64,000 nt of DNA from Pseudomonas sp. GGS8 (GCF_024168645.1 NZ_JALJWF010000001.1:248001-312000); one strand, 5' to 3'; shown: positions 17,251 through 27,522, counted from the first letter of the stretch. Program-made: numbers and translations. Notes: a model not told the origin generated them from the letters alone.

Positions 17251-17484
17251 ATGAACAGCGCTCTTTTAGTCGCGAATGCAGTGGCCCTGGCGGTTCTGTT
17301 GGGTTTTCAGTTCTTCCCCGAAAACGATGTTGCGACGCTTGCCCAACGCCTCCCCCATTACCTGCAGCTGCAAAAAGCGCCTCAATTGGCAACCATGAGC
17401 GATCAGCACAGTTTTGTCGGCCAAGAGGTGAGCCAGGAGAGTCTTCAACCGCGCACGCAGTCTTTTGAACGCTTGGTATTTTGA
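17251..17484 (+). CDS. Small single-pass membrane protein, unknown
   Basis: 77 residues; AAGGAGAT lies about 8 bases before the ATG. An N-terminal hydrophobic helix (ALLVANAVALAVLLGFQFF) is followed by a polar, Gln/Ser-rich tail. No family is recognised. It probably forms a short operon with the next gene, 22 bases downstream. Confidence 0.65.
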   Translation: MNSALLVANAVALAVLLGFQFFPENDVATLAQRLPHYLQLQKAPQLATMSDQHSFVGQEVSQESLQPRTQSFERLVF

Positions 17485-17506
17485 ATCACCCCATCAGGAG
17501 CACCGC

Positions 17507-17686
17507 ATGTCCAAATCAGCCGCAGGTTTTTTCATCCTCGCGTTACTAAGTGGCATTCTTCATCTGTCTTTAGTCCAGAACACGGTCGTCACCCTGCCCT
17601 TGATTGCGTGTGGCGTGTTCGGTGTACTTTTTATGCTGGCGCTGATCGCCGGGCGCAAGATCAAGTTCGATCCGGTTCTACGCTGA
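17507..17686 (+). CDS. Small two-helix membrane protein, unknown
   Basis: 59 residues from the ATG at 17507, preceded by CAGGAGC. Two hydrophobic helices (AAGFFILALLSGILHLSL and VVTLPLIACGVFGVLFMLAL) with a basic C-terminus (GRKIKFDPVLR). The function is unknown. Its 3' end overlaps the convergent phnN by 26 bases. Confidence 0.65.
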   Translation: MSKSAAGFFILALLSGILHLSLVQNTVVTLPLIACGVFGVLFMLALIAGRKIKFDPVLR

Positions 17687-18233
17687 CGCTCAGCAGCTCC
17701 AGAAGACTGGCCACCGTGACCGCTAAGTCGCCGGAGTTATCGAGTCGGCGGATCTTCGTATCACCGATTGAATCATCAGCCGTGAACAGCGTATTGCGGC
17801 GCAGTCTTGCTTCAATTTCTGCCGGGCTTTCACGCCCCCGCCGCAGCAGACGCTCTCGCAGAACTTCATCCTTGACCGTCAACAGCACCGGCAATAGCGT
17901 GGGAAAACGCTGTTGCGCTTCTGCCAGGTGGCCGCGCGAACCATTGATCAGCACATCGCGACCGTCCTTGAGCCATTGGTCTATAAGCACAGGAATACCG
18001 TAATCCAGCCCATTGGCCTGCCACGACAGCGCGAAATCTCCTTCGCTTCTGCGTCGCTCGAACTCTTCATGGGACACCTCAATGGCGTCTTCGCCGACGG
18101 ACTCAGCCGAGCGCGTGATAACCCGACGCACCACATCACAATGGTGCGCCCGCAACGGCTCGCGAGCGGCTTCGATGAGGCTGTCCTTGCCGGATCCCGA
18201 AGGCCCCATTAAATAAATCAGCCTGCCATCCAT
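17661..18233 (-). CDS. phnN: Ribose 1,5-bisphosphate phosphokinase
   Basis: 190 residues, the normal PhnN length. A Walker A motif is near the N-terminus (LMGPSGSGKDSL, Gly10-Ser18), and the guanylate-kinase-like fold is supported by VVRRVITR and GDFALSWQANGLDYGIP. The enzyme makes PRPP from ribose 1,5-bisphosphate and in many bacteria serves C-P lyase phosphonate use. No other phn genes are nearby, so here it is a stand-alone NAD/PRPP salvage-type kinase. It overlaps the convergent small membrane protein gene at its 3' end. Confidence 0.9.
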   Translation of the reverse strand: MDGRLIYLMGPSGSGKDSLIEAAREPLRAHHCDVVRRVITRSAESVGEDAIEVSHEEFERRRSEGDFALSWQANGLDYGIPVLIDQWLKDGRDVLINGSRGHLAEAQQRFPTLLPVLLTVKDEVLRERLLRRGRESPAEIEARLRRNTLFTADDSIGDTKIRRLDNSGDLAVTVASLLELLSVSVEPDRT

Positions 18234-18624
18234 CTTGAAATCACCCCATACCGTCCGTCTGCCCTAGTAAATCGGCCATTTGCCACTATCCTGTAGAAGG
18301 TAAGGAACAAGGATCGAATCCGCATAGCATGCACCTTCAGGCGTCTTCGGGCATCACCTGTCGGGCAAGAGGACGCGGTCAGCGATACGGACTCATGGAA
18401 TGGAATGTTTTCAAACCAGTCCGCATTTCTGATAATAGGTGCTGGCATTAAGCCTTTACCCAGATCAATATTTGTCACAGAATTGACGCCAATGATCTGG
18501 CTAATTTGAGGCATGATGCGCGCCTCTATCAATTCAGGTTGAACATTTGGTCGGAGTGCTTGTCCTATTTGACATCCTGCGGCCAATCCCGAGAACCGCT
18601 CCCCTGAACTAACCGGTTAAATAT
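18234..18624. other. Approximately 390-bp region upstream of amrZ and phnN
   Basis: Divergent promoter region. A 122-codon minus-strand frame here (18218-18586) has no recognisable family or good start and overlaps phnN. I could not find a convincing AlgU-type promoter (GAACTT-N16/17-TCTGA). Confidence 0.4.
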
Positions 18625-18951
18625 ATGCGCCCATTGAAACAGGCAATTTATTCCAGCCGTACGGCTGACAAGTTCGTCGTACGTCTGCCAGACGGAATGC
18701 GTGAACGCATTGCCGAGGTGGCTCGCAATCATCATCGCAGCATGAATTCCGAAATCATCGCACGCCTTGAGCAGAGTCTTATTCAGGAAGGCGCGTTGGG
18801 CGAAGAATTGAGCATGCGCCTGGACAGCCCCGAGCTGTCATTGCACGAACGCGAACTGCTGCAACGCTTCCGCCAACTCTCCCACCGCCAGCAAAACGCA
18901 CTGGTTTCGCTGATCGCTCATGACGCCGAAATGACTGCAGACGCTTCCTGA
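18625..18951 (+). CDS. amrZ: AmrZ/AlgZ ribbon-helix-helix transcription regulator
   Basis: 108 residues. The N-terminal 60 residues ([26 protein letters not shown], then [17 protein letters not shown]) are nearly the same as P. aeruginosa AmrZ: a flexible arm and an Arc-type ribbon-helix-helix in which KFVVRLP forms the DNA-contacting strand. The C-terminal tetramerisation part ([20 protein letters not shown]) is also conserved. AmrZ controls motility, exopolysaccharide and c-di-GMP genes. It is monocistronic with its own terminator. Confidence 0.95.
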   Translation: MRPLKQAIYSSRTADKFVVRLPDGMRERIAEVARNHHRSMNSEIIARLEQSLIQEGALGEELSMRLDSPELSLHERELLQRFRQLSHRQQNALVSLIAHDAEMTADAS

Positions 18952-18967
18952 TTCATCCCGAAAGCTC

Positions 18968-18995
18968 AAGCCAGCGTAATTGCTGGCTTTTTTTT
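18968..18995 (+). terminator. amrZ terminator
   Basis: aagccagc pairs with gctggctt around gtaatt, followed by eight T residues. Confidence 0.9.
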
Positions 18996-19009
18996 GCCTG
19001 AAATTCGGC

Positions 19010-19037
19010 TAAAAAAACCCGCCGGATTGGGCGGGTT
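19010..19037 (-). terminator. mgtE terminator
   Basis: aacccgcc pairs with ggcgggtt; on the minus strand the stem is followed by a run of T residues, 17 bases after the mgtE stop. Confidence 0.85.
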
Positions 19038-19053
19038 CTTTTAAAGCAGGGTG

Positions 19054-20496
19054 TTAGAGCAGGAAAATCGTCGCCAGCCCGAGGAAGATGAAAAAGCCAC
19101 CACTGTCGGTCATGGCAGTGATCATTACACTGGCCCCCATAGCCGGGTCACGCCCAAGCCGCGCCAGGGTCATCGGAATCAAAACCCCCATCAATGCGGC
19201 AAGCAACAGGTTAAGCGTCATGGCGGCGGTCATCACCACGCCCAGGGACCAACTGCCATAAAGCAGGTAGGACACCACACCGATCACCCCACCCCAGACC
19301 ACGCCATTGATCAAGGCGACCGCCAACTCCTTACGCATCAACCTCGACGTATTGCCGGTACTGACCTGGTCCAGCGCCATGGCCCGAACGATCATGGTGA
19401 TCGTCTGGTTACCCGAGTTGCCGCCGATACCCGCCACGATCGGCATCAATGCCGCGAGCGCTACCAGCTTCTCGATAGAGCCCTCGAACAAACCGATCAC
19501 CCGGGATGCAACGAATGCGGTGATCAGGTTTATCGCCAGCCAGGCCCAACGGTTGCGCAGGGATTTCCAGACTGACGCAAAAATATCTTCTTCTTCGCGC
19601 AGACCCGCCATGTTGAGAACTTCGTTTTCGCTCTCTTCACGAATCAGGTCGACCATTTCATCGATGGTCAGACGACCGATCAGCTTGCCGTTCTTGTCGA
19701 CCACCGGGGCCGAGATCAAGTCATAACGCTCGAACGCCTGAGCGGCCTCGTAGGCGTCTTCGTCCGGATGAAAGCTCACCGGATCGCTGGCCATCACTTC
19801 CGAGACCTGTTTATCCGGGTCGTTGACCAAAAGGCGCTTGATCGGCAACACGCCCTTGAGCACGCCGTCGTAATCGACCACGAACAGTTTGTCGGTATGG
19901 CCTGGCAGCTCTTTGAGACGACGCAGATAACGCAAAACCACTTCGAGACTGACATCCTCACGGATGGTCACCATCTCGAAGTCCATCAGCGCACCGACCT
20001 GCTCCTCGTCATAGGACAACGCGGAGCGGACGCGCTCACGCTGTTGGGCATCGAGGGTTTCCATCAGCTCGTGGACGACGTCTCGCGGCAGCTCGGAGGC
20101 CAGGTCAGCGAGTTCGTCGGCATCCATGTCCTTGGCCGCCGCCAGGAGCTCGTGATCGTCCATGTCGGCGATCAGGGTTTCACGAACCGAATCGGATACT
20201 TCGAGCAGAATGTCGCCGTCGCGGTCGGCCTTGACCAATTGCCAGACGGTCAGACGATCGTCCAGTGGCAAGGCTTCAAGGATGTAGGCGACGTCGGCGG
20301 AGTGCAGATCATCGAGCTTGCGTTGCAACTCGACGAGGTTTTGCCGGTGAACCAGGTTCTCGACCCGGTCGTGATGCGGACCTTCCTGGCGATGAGTCAG
20401 GTCTTCGACCACCCGCTGGCGCTGCAGCAGCTCAATGACTTGAGCGAGGCGGTCTTGCAAGCTTTCCTGCGTTTTCTTTACTTCAACTTCAGACAT
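19054..20496 (-). CDS. mgtE: MgtE-family magnesium transporter
   Basis: 480 residues from the ATG at 20496 (MSEVEVKKTQESL); a start at 20526 would add ten atypical residues. Order: N-terminal helical MgtE_N superhelix to about residue 160, a pair of CBS domains (VMASDPVSFHPDEDAYEAAQ, RLTIDEMVDLI) that sense Mg2+, then five membrane helices with the pore signature GNSGNQ at 359-364 and TDSGGFF at 463-469. It is an inner-membrane Mg2+ channel closed by bound Mg2+ in the cytosolic domains. It stands alone and converges on amrZ. Confidence 0.95.
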   Translation of the reverse strand: MSEVEVKKTQESLQDRLAQVIELLQRQRVVEDLTHRQEGPHHDRVENLVHRQNLVELQRKLDDLHSADVAYILEALPLDDRLTVWQLVKADRDGDILLEVSDSVRETLIADMDDHELLAAAKDMDADELADLASELPRDVVHELMETLDAQQRERVRSALSYDEEQVGALMDFEMVTIREDVSLEVVLRYLRRLKELPGHTDKLFVVDYDGVLKGVLPIKRLLVNDPDKQVSEVMASDPVSFHPDEDAYEAAQAFERYDLISAPVVDKNGKLIGRLTIDEMVDLIREESENEVLNMAGLREEEDIFASVWKSLRNRWAWLAINLITAFVASRVIGLFEGSIEKLVALAALMPIVAGIGGNSGNQTITMIVRAMALDQVSTGNTSRLMRKELAVALINGVVWGGVIGVVSYLLYGSWSLGVVMTAAMTLNLLLAALMGVLIPMTLARLGRDPAMGASVMITAMTDSGGFFIFLGLATIFLL

Positions 20497-20817
20497 AGGC
20501 GAACTCCACTCCCAGCAGCGGGGCACGCCGGAAGGATCAATCAGTCAATTCATGATTGTAAAAACGGGGTACTGAGTAACTACTGGGTAAGTCCATGGAG
20601 GTATTCCACAAGCCCCGGCGGGGCTGACGAGCGCAATGATAACACCGCCTGACGGTTTTAAACGTGAAAAAATCGCGGCTGAAACAAGCGCTTGCGAGAC
20701 AAACCTGAGCGCTGTCCTGATCCATGGAACTGCGACGACTTATCCTGAAAAGAAAACACACCACCGTCGAAAAATGTAACGGCTACCCTTGATAAGGACC
20801 GTCAAGGAGGACGTCGA
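20497..20817. other. 320-bp divergent promoter region of mgtE and the OmlA-like gene
   Basis: Contains a short GC-rich palindrome (gccccggcggggc, about 20611) and a strong GGAGG before the plus-strand gene. No Mg2+ riboswitch could be recognised by eye. Confidence 0.4.
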
Positions 20818-21336
20818 ATGCCATGGAATGCTGATTATTTTTTGCTTGCCGCCCTGCTCTGCCTGCCGCCCTGGGCGCTTGCTAAGACCGTCCACCGGTG
20901 TGAAGCCCCTAACGGACGCATCACCTTCACGACCTTGAGCTGTACGACCGGAGAAAGCCTTTCGCTTCAGGAAGTGCGCTCGTTTTTGCCAGGCAACACG
21001 ACAGCCCTGATGCCAGAAGCCAAGGTTCGCGAAACATCAGGTATGAAAATTCCAAGGAGAGAGCCGACGATCGTTGGTCAGTCCGAGGACAAATGTGGAA
21101 ATCTGCTCAGCGCGAAAGAACGCCGCATCGCGATCATCAATCAGCGAGTGGTTGCCGGCATGAGTCAGCAGGACGTCGAAAGCGCTCTCGGCAAGCCAGA
21201 CAAAATCAGCACTCGCAATTCAGCCATGAGCTACCGCTACGACAACAAGCGAGGGCGCAGTGCTCACATCGAGTTTGATGAGAAAGGTTGTACCAAAGGA
21301 AAAGCCAAATCGCAGACGGCAAAAAGCCCGCGTTAA
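20818..21336 (+). CDS. Secreted DUF4124/OmlA-like small protein
   Basis: 172 residues with AAGGAGG before the ATG. Signal peptide to about residue 23 (LLAALLCLPPWALA), then VHRCEAPNGRITFTTLSC as in DUF4124 proteins, and a C-terminal stretch INQRVVAGMSQQDVESALGKPDKIS that looks like the BamE/OmlA motif G-M-x-x-x-x-V-x-x-x-x-G-x-P. It is likely periplasmic or envelope-attached; the role is unknown. The stop codon lies inside the terminator hairpin. Confidence 0.75.
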   Translation: MPWNADYFLLAALLCLPPWALAKTVHRCEAPNGRITFTTLSCTTGESLSLQEVRSFLPGNTTALMPEAKVRETSGMKIPRREPTIVGQSEDKCGNLLSAKERRIAIINQRVVAGMSQQDVESALGKPDKISTRNSAMSYRYDNKRGRSAHIEFDEKGCTKGKAKSQTAKSPR

Positions 21337-21349
21337 ACGCGGGCTTTTT
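21321..21349 (+). terminator. Terminator containing the stop codon of the upstream gene
   Basis: aaaaagcccgcgt pairs with acgcgggcttttt; the TAA stop (21334-21336) falls in the loop region. Confidence 0.85.
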
Positions 21350-21355
21350 GGTGTT

Positions 21356-21432
21356 TGGTGCACTCGACAGGATTCGAACCTGTGACCGCTCGGTTCGTAG
21401 CCGAGTACTCTATCCAGCTGAGCTACGAGTGC
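21356..21432 (-). tRNA. tRNA-Arg (anticodon ACG), copy 1
   Basis: 77 bases; acceptor GCACTCG/CGAGTGC, discriminator A, encoded CCA; anticodon arm CTCGG-CTACGAA-CCGAG gives ACG (read as ICG). Identical to the copy at 21504-21580. Confidence 0.97.
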
Positions 21433-21503
21433 ATTTGTGTTTTTATACCAGATCACAACTGGTTGGAGCCAAGTTATTCACATTGCTGCAAACAACTCTT
21501 AAA

Positions 21504-21580
21504 TGGTGCACTCGACAGGATTCGAACCTGTGACCGCTCGGTTCGTAGCCGAGTACTCTATCCAGCTGAGCTACGAGTGC
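21504..21580 (-). tRNA. tRNA-Arg (anticodon ACG), copy 2
   Basis: Identical in sequence to copy 1 and separated from it by 71 bases. Together with tRNA-Ser it forms one cluster transcribed leftwards. Confidence 0.97.
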
Positions 21581-21687
21581 ATTTGTTGCCGCGCATTATA
21601 GGCCGTTAAATCTTTTTGTAAAGCACTTTTTCTAGTAATTTCAACAACTTACCGAAGAAGCCAGATTACAACGTACTAAGCAAATAA

Positions 21688-21778
21688 TGGCGGAGAACGG
21701 GGGATTCGAACCCCCGACACCCTTTTGAGGTGTACTCCCTTAGCAGGGGAGCGCCTTCGGCCACTCGGCCAGCTCTCC
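21688..21778 (-). tRNA. tRNA-Ser (anticodon GCT)
   Basis: 91 bases with a long variable arm (TACACCTCAAAAGGGTGTC); acceptor GGAGAGC/GTTCTCC, discriminator G, encoded CCA; anticodon loop CTGCTAA gives GCT. It follows rsmA on the same strand. Confidence 0.97.
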
Positions 21779-21840
21779 GCAACACGGGGCGTATATTAAC
21801 CAGCTTTATCCCCGTTTGCAAACATAAAAAACGATAAAAA

Positions 21841-22029
21841 TTAATGGCTTGGTTCTTCGTCCTTCTCTTTCTTGATACGCAGGTAAATTTCCTCACGGTG
21901 CACAGCCACCTCTTTCGGGGCGTTGACACCAATACGCACTTGATTTCCTTTAACGCCGAGCACGGTCACGGTGATTTCGCCATCACCAATAATCAGGCTT
22001 TCTGCGCACCGACGAGTCAGAATCAGCAT
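21841..22029 (-). CDS. rsmA: RsmA/CsrA post-transcriptional regulator
   Basis: 62 residues from the ATG at 22029 ([16 protein letters not shown]), preceded by AGGAGAAAGGT. The sequence is the canonical CsrA fold, including [16 protein letters not shown] with the RNA-contacting Arg. It binds GGA motifs in mRNA leaders and is titrated by the RsmX/Y/Z sRNAs under Gac control. Its place between lysC and the tRNA-Ser/tRNA-Arg cluster is the conserved Pseudomonas order. Confidence 0.97.
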   Translation of the reverse strand: MLILTRRCAESLIIGDGEITVTVLGVKGNQVRIGVNAPKEVAVHREEIYLRIKKEKDEEPSH

Positions 22030-22177
22030 ACCTTTCTCCTCACGCATTTCATTTCAGGGACAACAGTCTGCAAAAAAAAGGCATCCGACCTACAACCGAA
22101 AAGGTCGCAGCCCTACATGCCTGAGTATTGACTAGCGCGAGCAAAAGAACAGTTTTGGTACGCACCATTCAAAAAAA

Positions 22178-22206
22178 CGAAGGGCGCGGTCAGACCGCGC
22201 CCTTCG
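22178..22206 (-). terminator. lysC terminator
   Basis: cgaagggcgcggt and accgcgcccttcg form a 13-bp stem; on the minus strand it ends in a seven-T run, 10 bases after the lysC stop. Confidence 0.9.
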
Positions 22207-22216
22207 GGGGAACGGA

Positions 22217-23458
22217 TTACTCGCCCTGTCGGGCCGGAGCGTCCAGTTCGAAAGCTGTGTGCAGGGCGCGCACAGCCAGTTCCAGGTACTTCTCTTCGAT
22301 CACCACGGACACCTTGATTTCCGAAGTCGAGATCATCTGGATGTTGATGCTTTCTTTGGCCAGGGATTCGAACATGCGGCTGGCCACACCTGCGTGGGAG
22401 CGCATGCCGACGCCAACGATCGAGACCTTGGCAATCTTGGTGTCGCCAACGACTTCACGGGCACCGATCTCGCGAGCGGTGTTTTCCAGCACCGATTGCG
22501 CCGCCTGGTAGTCGTTGCGGTGCACAGTGAAGGTGAAGTCGGTGGTGTTATCGTGCGCAACGTTCTGCACGATCATGTCGACTTCGATGTTCGCGGCACT
22601 GATCGGGCCGAGAATCTTGAACGCCACGCCCGGGGTGTCTGGCACGCCACGGATGGTCAGCTTGGCTTCATCGCGATTGAAAGCGATGCCGGAAATGATC
22701 GGCTGTTCCATGGTTTCCTCTTCATCAATAGTAATGAGGGTGCCCGGACCCTCCTTGAAGCTGTGCAGTACGCGCAGCGGAACGTTGTACTTGCCGGCGA
22801 ACTCGACCGCGCGGATCTGCAACACCTTGGAACCGAGGCTGGCCATTTCCAGCATCTCTTCGAAGGTGATCTTGTCCAGACGCTGAGCCACGGACACCAC
22901 ACGCGGGTCAGTGGTGTAGACGCCGTCGACGTCGGTGTAGATCTGGCATTCGTCAGCCTTCAGGGCTGCCGCCAGTGCAACGCCAGTGGTGTCGGAACCG
23001 CCACGACCGAGCGTGGTGATATTGCCGTGCTCGTCGACGCCCTGGAAACCGGCGACAACCACCACACGACCGGCCTTCAGGTCACCGCGAATCTTCTGGT
23101 CATCAATCTGCAAGATACGCGCTTTATTGTGCGCGCTATCCGTCAGAATCCGTACCTGGTTGCCGGTGTACGACACCGCTGGCACGCCGCGCTTGATCAG
23201 CGCCATGGCCAACAGTGCAATCGTCACCTGCTCACCGGTGGAAACGATCACATCCAGTTCACGAGGAACCGGTTGGCCGTCGCCACTGATTTGCTTGGCC
23301 AGATCGATCAGACGGTTGGTTTCGCCGCTCATTGCAGACAGCACAACCACCAGGTCATCGCCCGCATCGCGGAATTTCTTAACCTTGTCGGCGACCTGCT
23401 CGATTCTCTCGACAGTGCCGACTGAGGTGCCTCCAAATTTCTGTACGATCAAAGCCAT
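22217..23458 (-). CDS. lysC: Aspartate kinase
   Basis: 413 residues from the ATG at 23458 (MALIVQKFGGTSVG). KFGGTS at 7-12 is the kinase signature; the catalytic domain continues through TLGRGGSDTTGVALAAAL, and two ACT domains for Lys/Thr feedback form the C-terminal 150 residues (AKLTIRGVPDTPG, KVSIVGVGMRSHAG). An internal start around residue 250 may give a beta subunit as in other aspartokinases; I cannot confirm this by eye. It phosphorylates aspartate at the head of Lys/Thr/Met/DAP synthesis. It follows alaS by 90 bases and precedes rsmA. Confidence 0.97.
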   Translation of the reverse strand: MALIVQKFGGTSVGTVERIEQVADKVKKFRDAGDDLVVVLSAMSGETNRLIDLAKQISGDGQPVPRELDVIVSTGEQVTIALLAMALIKRGVPAVSYTGNQVRILTDSAHNKARILQIDDQKIRGDLKAGRVVVVAGFQGVDEHGNITTLGRGGSDTTGVALAAALKADECQIYTDVDGVYTTDPRVVSVAQRLDKITFEEMLEMASLGSKVLQIRAVEFAGKYNVPLRVLHSFKEGPGTLITIDEEETMEQPIISGIAFNRDEAKLTIRGVPDTPGVAFKILGPISAANIEVDMIVQNVAHDNTTDFTFTVHRNDYQAAQSVLENTAREIGAREVVGDTKIAKVSIVGVGMRSHAGVASRMFESLAKESINIQMISTSEIKVSVVIEEKYLELAVRALHTAFELDAPARQGE

Positions 23459-23548
23459 TTCAAAGCCGCCTCTGCCCATGAAGGGCGCCCAATAATCACT
23501 CAAACAGCGTTCTGGCCCGCCACTAGACCGCGGGCCAGGCACACTGCC

Positions 23549-26170
23549 TTATAAACCCTGCTCTACAAATGGAACAGTCAGGGCCAATGCGGCATCCAGT
23601 GCGCCAGCGTCAGTACCACCGCCCTGCGCCATGTCTGGACGACCACCGCCCTTCCCGCCCACTGCCGCAGCGGCTTGTTTCATCAAATCACCGGCTTTGA
23701 GTTGGCCAGTCAGGTCTTTGGTCACGCCTGCAACCAGAACGACCTTTTCCTCATGGACACTGCCGAGCAGGATCACTGCGCGGCCGAGTTTGTTTTTCAG
23801 TTGATCGACCAGCGCCAGCAGCGCCTTGCCGTCCTGACCGTCCAGACGCACGGCCAGCACTTTCACGCCTTTGACGTCCAGGGCAGAAGACGACAGATCG
23901 TCGCCCGCCGCACTGGCCGCCTTGGCCTGCAACTGCTCGAGTTGCTTCTCCAGCAGACGGTTGCGCTCCAGCACAGCCGACAGCTTGTCGATCAGATTAT
24001 CGCGGCTACCCTTGACCAGGTTGGCCGCTTCCTTGAGTTGTTCTTCAGCCGCGTTCAGGTAGGCCAGCGCTGCTGCGCCGGTCACTGCCTCGATACGACG
24101 CACACCCGAAGCCACACCGCCTTCGCTGATGATTTTCAGCAGACCGATGTCGCCGGTACGGGTGGCGTGAATACCGCCACACAGCTCGACGGAGAAATCG
24201 CCCATGCTCAGTACGCGTACACTGTCGCCGTACTTCTCGCCGAACAGCGCCATGGCGCCTTTCTGCTTGGCGGTTTCGATGTCGGTTTCTTCGGTTTCAA
24301 CCTCGGAGTTCTTGCGAATTTCGGCGTTGACGATATCTTCCAGCGCCTTCAACTGCTCGGGCTTGATCGCTTCGAAGTGGCTGAAGTCAAAGCGTAGACG
24401 CTGACTGTCGACCAACGAACCTTTCTGCTGAACGTGCTCGCCCAGTACCTGGCGCAATGCGGCGTGCAGCAAGTGAGTCGCCGAGTGGTTCAGCGACGTC
24501 GCATGGCGCACTTCGGCATCGACATGGGTCTCCACCGGAGTACCTACGATCAGGCTGCCCGAATCCAGCACACCGTGGTGCAGGAACGCACCGCCGGTCT
24601 TGGTGGTGTCGCGCACGTCGAAACGCGCAGCGCCAGCCTGGAGGAAGCCGCAATCACCAATCTGACCACCGGATTCGGCATAGAACGGCGTCTGATCGAG
24701 AACGACCACGCCCTCTTCGCCTTCGCTCAGTACATCAACCGATTGCCCTTCTTTATAGAGAGCAACGATTTTGGCAGAGCCGCTGTGAGCGGTGTAACCG
24801 GTGAACTCGGTGGCCACATCAACCTTGACCAGGCTGTTGTAGTCCATGCCGAAGGAGCTGGCGGAGCGGGCACGCACACGCTGGGCTTCCATTTCGCGCT
24901 CGAAGCCTGCTTCGTCGATGGTCAGGCTGCGCTCACGGGCGATGTCGCCGGTCAGGTCCATCGGGAAACCGTAGGTGTCGTACAGCTTGAACACCACGTC
25001 GCCCGGTACCACGTCGCCTTTGAGTTCGGCCAGATCCTGCTCGAGGATTTTCAGGCCCTGCTCCAGGGTCTTGGCGAATTGTTCTTCTTCGGCTTTCAGG
25101 ACGCGTTCGATGTGCGCCTGTTGGGACCTCAGCTCTGGGAACGCTTCGCCCATCTCGGCGACCAGGGCCGCAACGATCTGGTAGAAGAAGCTGCCCTTGG
25201 CGCCCAGTTTGTTGCCGTGACGGCAAGCGCGACGAATGATCCGGCGCAGCACATAACCGCGACCTTCGTTGGACGGCAGCACGCCGTCGGCGATCAGGAA
25301 ACCGCAGGAGCGGATGTGGTCAGCCACGACTTTCAGGGAAGCTTGATTGTCGTTGCTGCAACCGATGGCCTTGGCCGATGCGCTCAGCAGGCTCTGGAAC
25401 AGGTCGATTTCATAGTTCGAGTGAACGTGCTGCAGCACGGCACTGATCCGCTCAAGCCCCATGCCGGTGTCCACCGACGGAGCAGGCAACGGGTGCAACA
25501 CGCCATCGGCGGTGCGGTTGAACTGCATGAACACGTTGTTCCAGATTTCGATGTAACGGTCGCCGTCTTCTTCCGGCGAGCCTGGTGGGCCACCCCAGAT
25601 GTCAGCGCCGTGATCGTAGAAAATCTCGGTGCAAGGACCGCACGGGCCGGTATCGCCCATGGTCCAGAAGTTGTCGGAAGCGTACGGCGCGCCCTTGTTG
25701 TCGCCGATGCGAACCATGCGCTCGGCCGGAACACCGACCTCCTTGGTCCAGATGTCGTACGCTTCGTCATCGCTGGCGTAGACAGTGACCCAGAGCTTTT
25801 CTTTCGGCAGGTTCAGCCACTTCTCGGAGGTCAGGAAGTTCCAGGCGTAGGTGATGGCGTCACGCTTGAAATAATCACCGAAGCTGAAGTTACCCAGCAT
25901 TTCGAAGAAGGTGTGGTGACGGGCGGTATAACCGACGTTTTCCAGGTCGTTGTGCTTGCCGCCAGCACGCACGCATTTCTGGCTGCTTACGGCGCGGGTA
26001 TAGGCGCGCTTTTCCTGGCCCAGAAAGCAGTCCTTGAACTGGTTCATCCCCGCGTTAGTGAACAGCAGGGTTGGGTCGTTGCCCGGAATCAAAGAGCTGG
26101 AGGCTACACGGGTGTGGCCTTGCTCTTCGAAGAAGCGAAGGAAGGCTTCACGGATTTCTGCGCTTTTCAT
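23549..26170 (-). CDS. alaS: Alanine-tRNA ligase
   Basis: 873 residues from the ATG at 26170 ([20 protein letters not shown]), the family's usual start and length. Order: class II aminoacylation core, then the editing domain with the metal site ([16 protein letters not shown], and [13 protein letters not shown] with the Cys-x3-His pair), a coiled-coil region ([14 protein letters not shown]) and the C-Ala domain ending in [12 protein letters not shown]. It charges tRNA-Ala and clears Ser/Gly mischarging. It is cotranscribed in direction with lysC. Confidence 0.98.
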   Translation of the reverse strand: MKSAEIREAFLRFFEEQGHTRVASSSLIPGNDPTLLFTNAGMNQFKDCFLGQEKRAYTRAVSSQKCVRAGGKHNDLENVGYTARHHTFFEMLGNFSFGDYFKRDAITYAWNFLTSEKWLNLPKEKLWVTVYASDDEAYDIWTKEVGVPAERMVRIGDNKGAPYASDNFWTMGDTGPCGPCTEIFYDHGADIWGGPPGSPEEDGDRYIEIWNNVFMQFNRTADGVLHPLPAPSVDTGMGLERISAVLQHVHSNYEIDLFQSLLSASAKAIGCSNDNQASLKVVADHIRSCGFLIADGVLPSNEGRGYVLRRIIRRACRHGNKLGAKGSFFYQIVAALVAEMGEAFPELRSQQAHIERVLKAEEEQFAKTLEQGLKILEQDLAELKGDVVPGDVVFKLYDTYGFPMDLTGDIARERSLTIDEAGFEREMEAQRVRARSASSFGMDYNSLVKVDVATEFTGYTAHSGSAKIVALYKEGQSVDVLSEGEEGVVVLDQTPFYAESGGQIGDCGFLQAGAARFDVRDTTKTGGAFLHHGVLDSGSLIVGTPVETHVDAEVRHATSLNHSATHLLHAALRQVLGEHVQQKGSLVDSQRLRFDFSHFEAIKPEQLKALEDIVNAEIRKNSEVETEETDIETAKQKGAMALFGEKYGDSVRVLSMGDFSVELCGGIHATRTGDIGLLKIISEGGVASGVRRIEAVTGAAALAYLNAAEEQLKEAANLVKGSRDNLIDKLSAVLERNRLLEKQLEQLQAKAASAAGDDLSSSALDVKGVKVLAVRLDGQDGKALLALVDQLKNKLGRAVILLGSVHEEKVVLVAGVTKDLTGQLKAGDLMKQAAAAVGGKGGGRPDMAQGGGTDAGALDAALALTVPFVEQGL

Positions 26171-26316
26171 TAGGTTCTTCCACGGAGGCTGCGGCCAAAG
26201 GCCTGTTCGAAACGTCAACAGACGAAGCGACGGCAAAGGGCCGCATTATATCGGCCCTGCGCGCGGGGTACAGCGTGTTTATACGATAGAAACGGTCAAT
26301 TGGACCGCTAATGCGA

Positions 26317-27321
26317 TCAGATGCGGGAAAACTCGACGAATGTCGCGACGACCTGCTCGATTTGCGCGCGGCTGACGTCCAAGTGCGTGACCATTCGCAG
26401 ACGACCGGCAGCGCTGAGCTTGACCCCGCGTGTCGCCGCGAAGGCCTTGATCGCTTCGGCCTTGTCGCCCATTTGCACGTAAACCATGTTGGTCTGCACC
26501 GGCTCGACCTCATACCCCGCCGCTCGCAGGCCTTCGGCCAGCCATTGTGCGTTGGCATGGTCGTCAGCCAGACGCTGAATATTATTATCCAGCGCATACA
26601 GCCCTGCCGCCGCGAGAATCCCGGCCTGGCGCATGCCGCCACCGACCATCTTGCGCAAACGCCGAGCCTTGGCGATCAACTCGACCGAGCCGCACAGCAC
26701 CGAACCGACCGGCGCACCCAGGCCTTTGGACAGACAGACCGACACCGAATCGAAATGCTGAGTGATCTCCCGGGCATCGACACCCAGCTTGACCGCCGCG
26801 TTGTAGAGCCGCGCACCATCCAGATGCAGCGCCAGGCCTTGCTCACGAGTGAAGCGGCGAGCCTGGGCCAGATACTCCAATGGCAGCACCTTGCCCTGCA
26901 TGGTGTTTTCCAGCGCCAGCAAACGGGTGCGGGCAAAGTGGAAGTCGTCCGGCTTGATCGCGGCGGCGACTTGCGCCAGGTCCAGCGAACCGTCGGCCTG
27001 CACTTCCAGCGGCTGCGGCTGGATCGAACCGAGTACCGCCGCGCCGCCACCTTCGTACTTATAAGTGTGGGCCTGCTGACCGACAATGTACTCGTCACCG
27101 CGCTCGCAGTGAGCCATCAAGCCCAGCAGGTTGCTCATGGTGCCCGTCGGGACAAACAGCGCCGCGGCAAAACCCAACTGATTTGCAAGCTCGGCTTCCA
27201 GACGATTGACCGTCGGATCTTCGCCATAAACGTCGTCACCGGTGGCCGCATTGGCCATCGCGTCGAGCATCCCTGCGGTCGGTTGAGTGACGGTGTCGCT
27301 GCGAAGATCGATAACGCTCAT
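26317..27321 (-). CDS. ltaE: Low-specificity L-threonine aldolase
   Basis: 334 residues from the ATG at 27321 ([14 protein letters not shown]); the frame continues upstream but this is the family start. Fold-type I PLP enzyme with the Schiff-base lysine in [13 protein letters not shown] (K199) and substrate-site residues in [16 protein letters not shown]. It cleaves Thr/allo-Thr to glycine and acetaldehyde and can contribute to serine/glycine balance. It sits 146 bases upstream of alaS on the same strand and is divergent from ribH2. Confidence 0.93.
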   Translation of the reverse strand: MSVIDLRSDTVTQPTAGMLDAMANAATGDDVYGEDPTVNRLEAELANQLGFAAALFVPTGTMSNLLGLMAHCERGDEYIVGQQAHTYKYEGGGAAVLGSIQPQPLEVQADGSLDLAQVAAAIKPDDFHFARTRLLALENTMQGKVLPLEYLAQARRFTREQGLALHLDGARLYNAAVKLGVDAREITQHFDSVSVCLSKGLGAPVGSVLCGSVELIAKARRLRKMVGGGMRQAGILAAAGLYALDNNIQRLADDHANAQWLAEGLRAAGYEVEPVQTNMVYVQMGDKAEAIKAFAATRGVKLSAAGRLRMVTHLDVSRAQIEQVVATFVEFSRI

Positions 27322-27497
27322 GAATCTGGCCTCGGTAAACAGGGGAAGAATCCGTTTCGGAAAGGAATTACTGCCGTCATGCCGACAATTAATCAAGCCT
27401 TGAACGAGGAAAAGGCGCTTTATGCCTTCGGAAAACCCGATAGCAATCATCAGAAAGCAGCCATGCGCGCCCCGCAAATATGTGTTAAAAACGCTTC

Positions 27498-27518
27498 GCC
27501 GCCAAACAATCTGGCGGC
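27498..27518 (+). other. Hairpin just 5' of the FMN aptamer
   Basis: gccgcca and tggcggc pair perfectly around aacaatc, ending 5 bases before the aptamer P1 stem. Its role is unknown; it may be a 5' cap hairpin of the leader RNA or part of the ltaE upstream region. Confidence 0.4.
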
Positions 27519-27522
27519 AAAA

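Noticed and set aside
18218..18586. 122-codon minus-strand frame before amrZ
   Set aside because: Overlaps the phnN start, no ribosome binding site or family; could be relic sequence, but evidence is insufficient.
20537..20596. Possible 19-residue leader peptide upstream of mgtE (two prolines, as in mgtL)
   Set aside because: Weak start signal and no typical proline-rich pattern.
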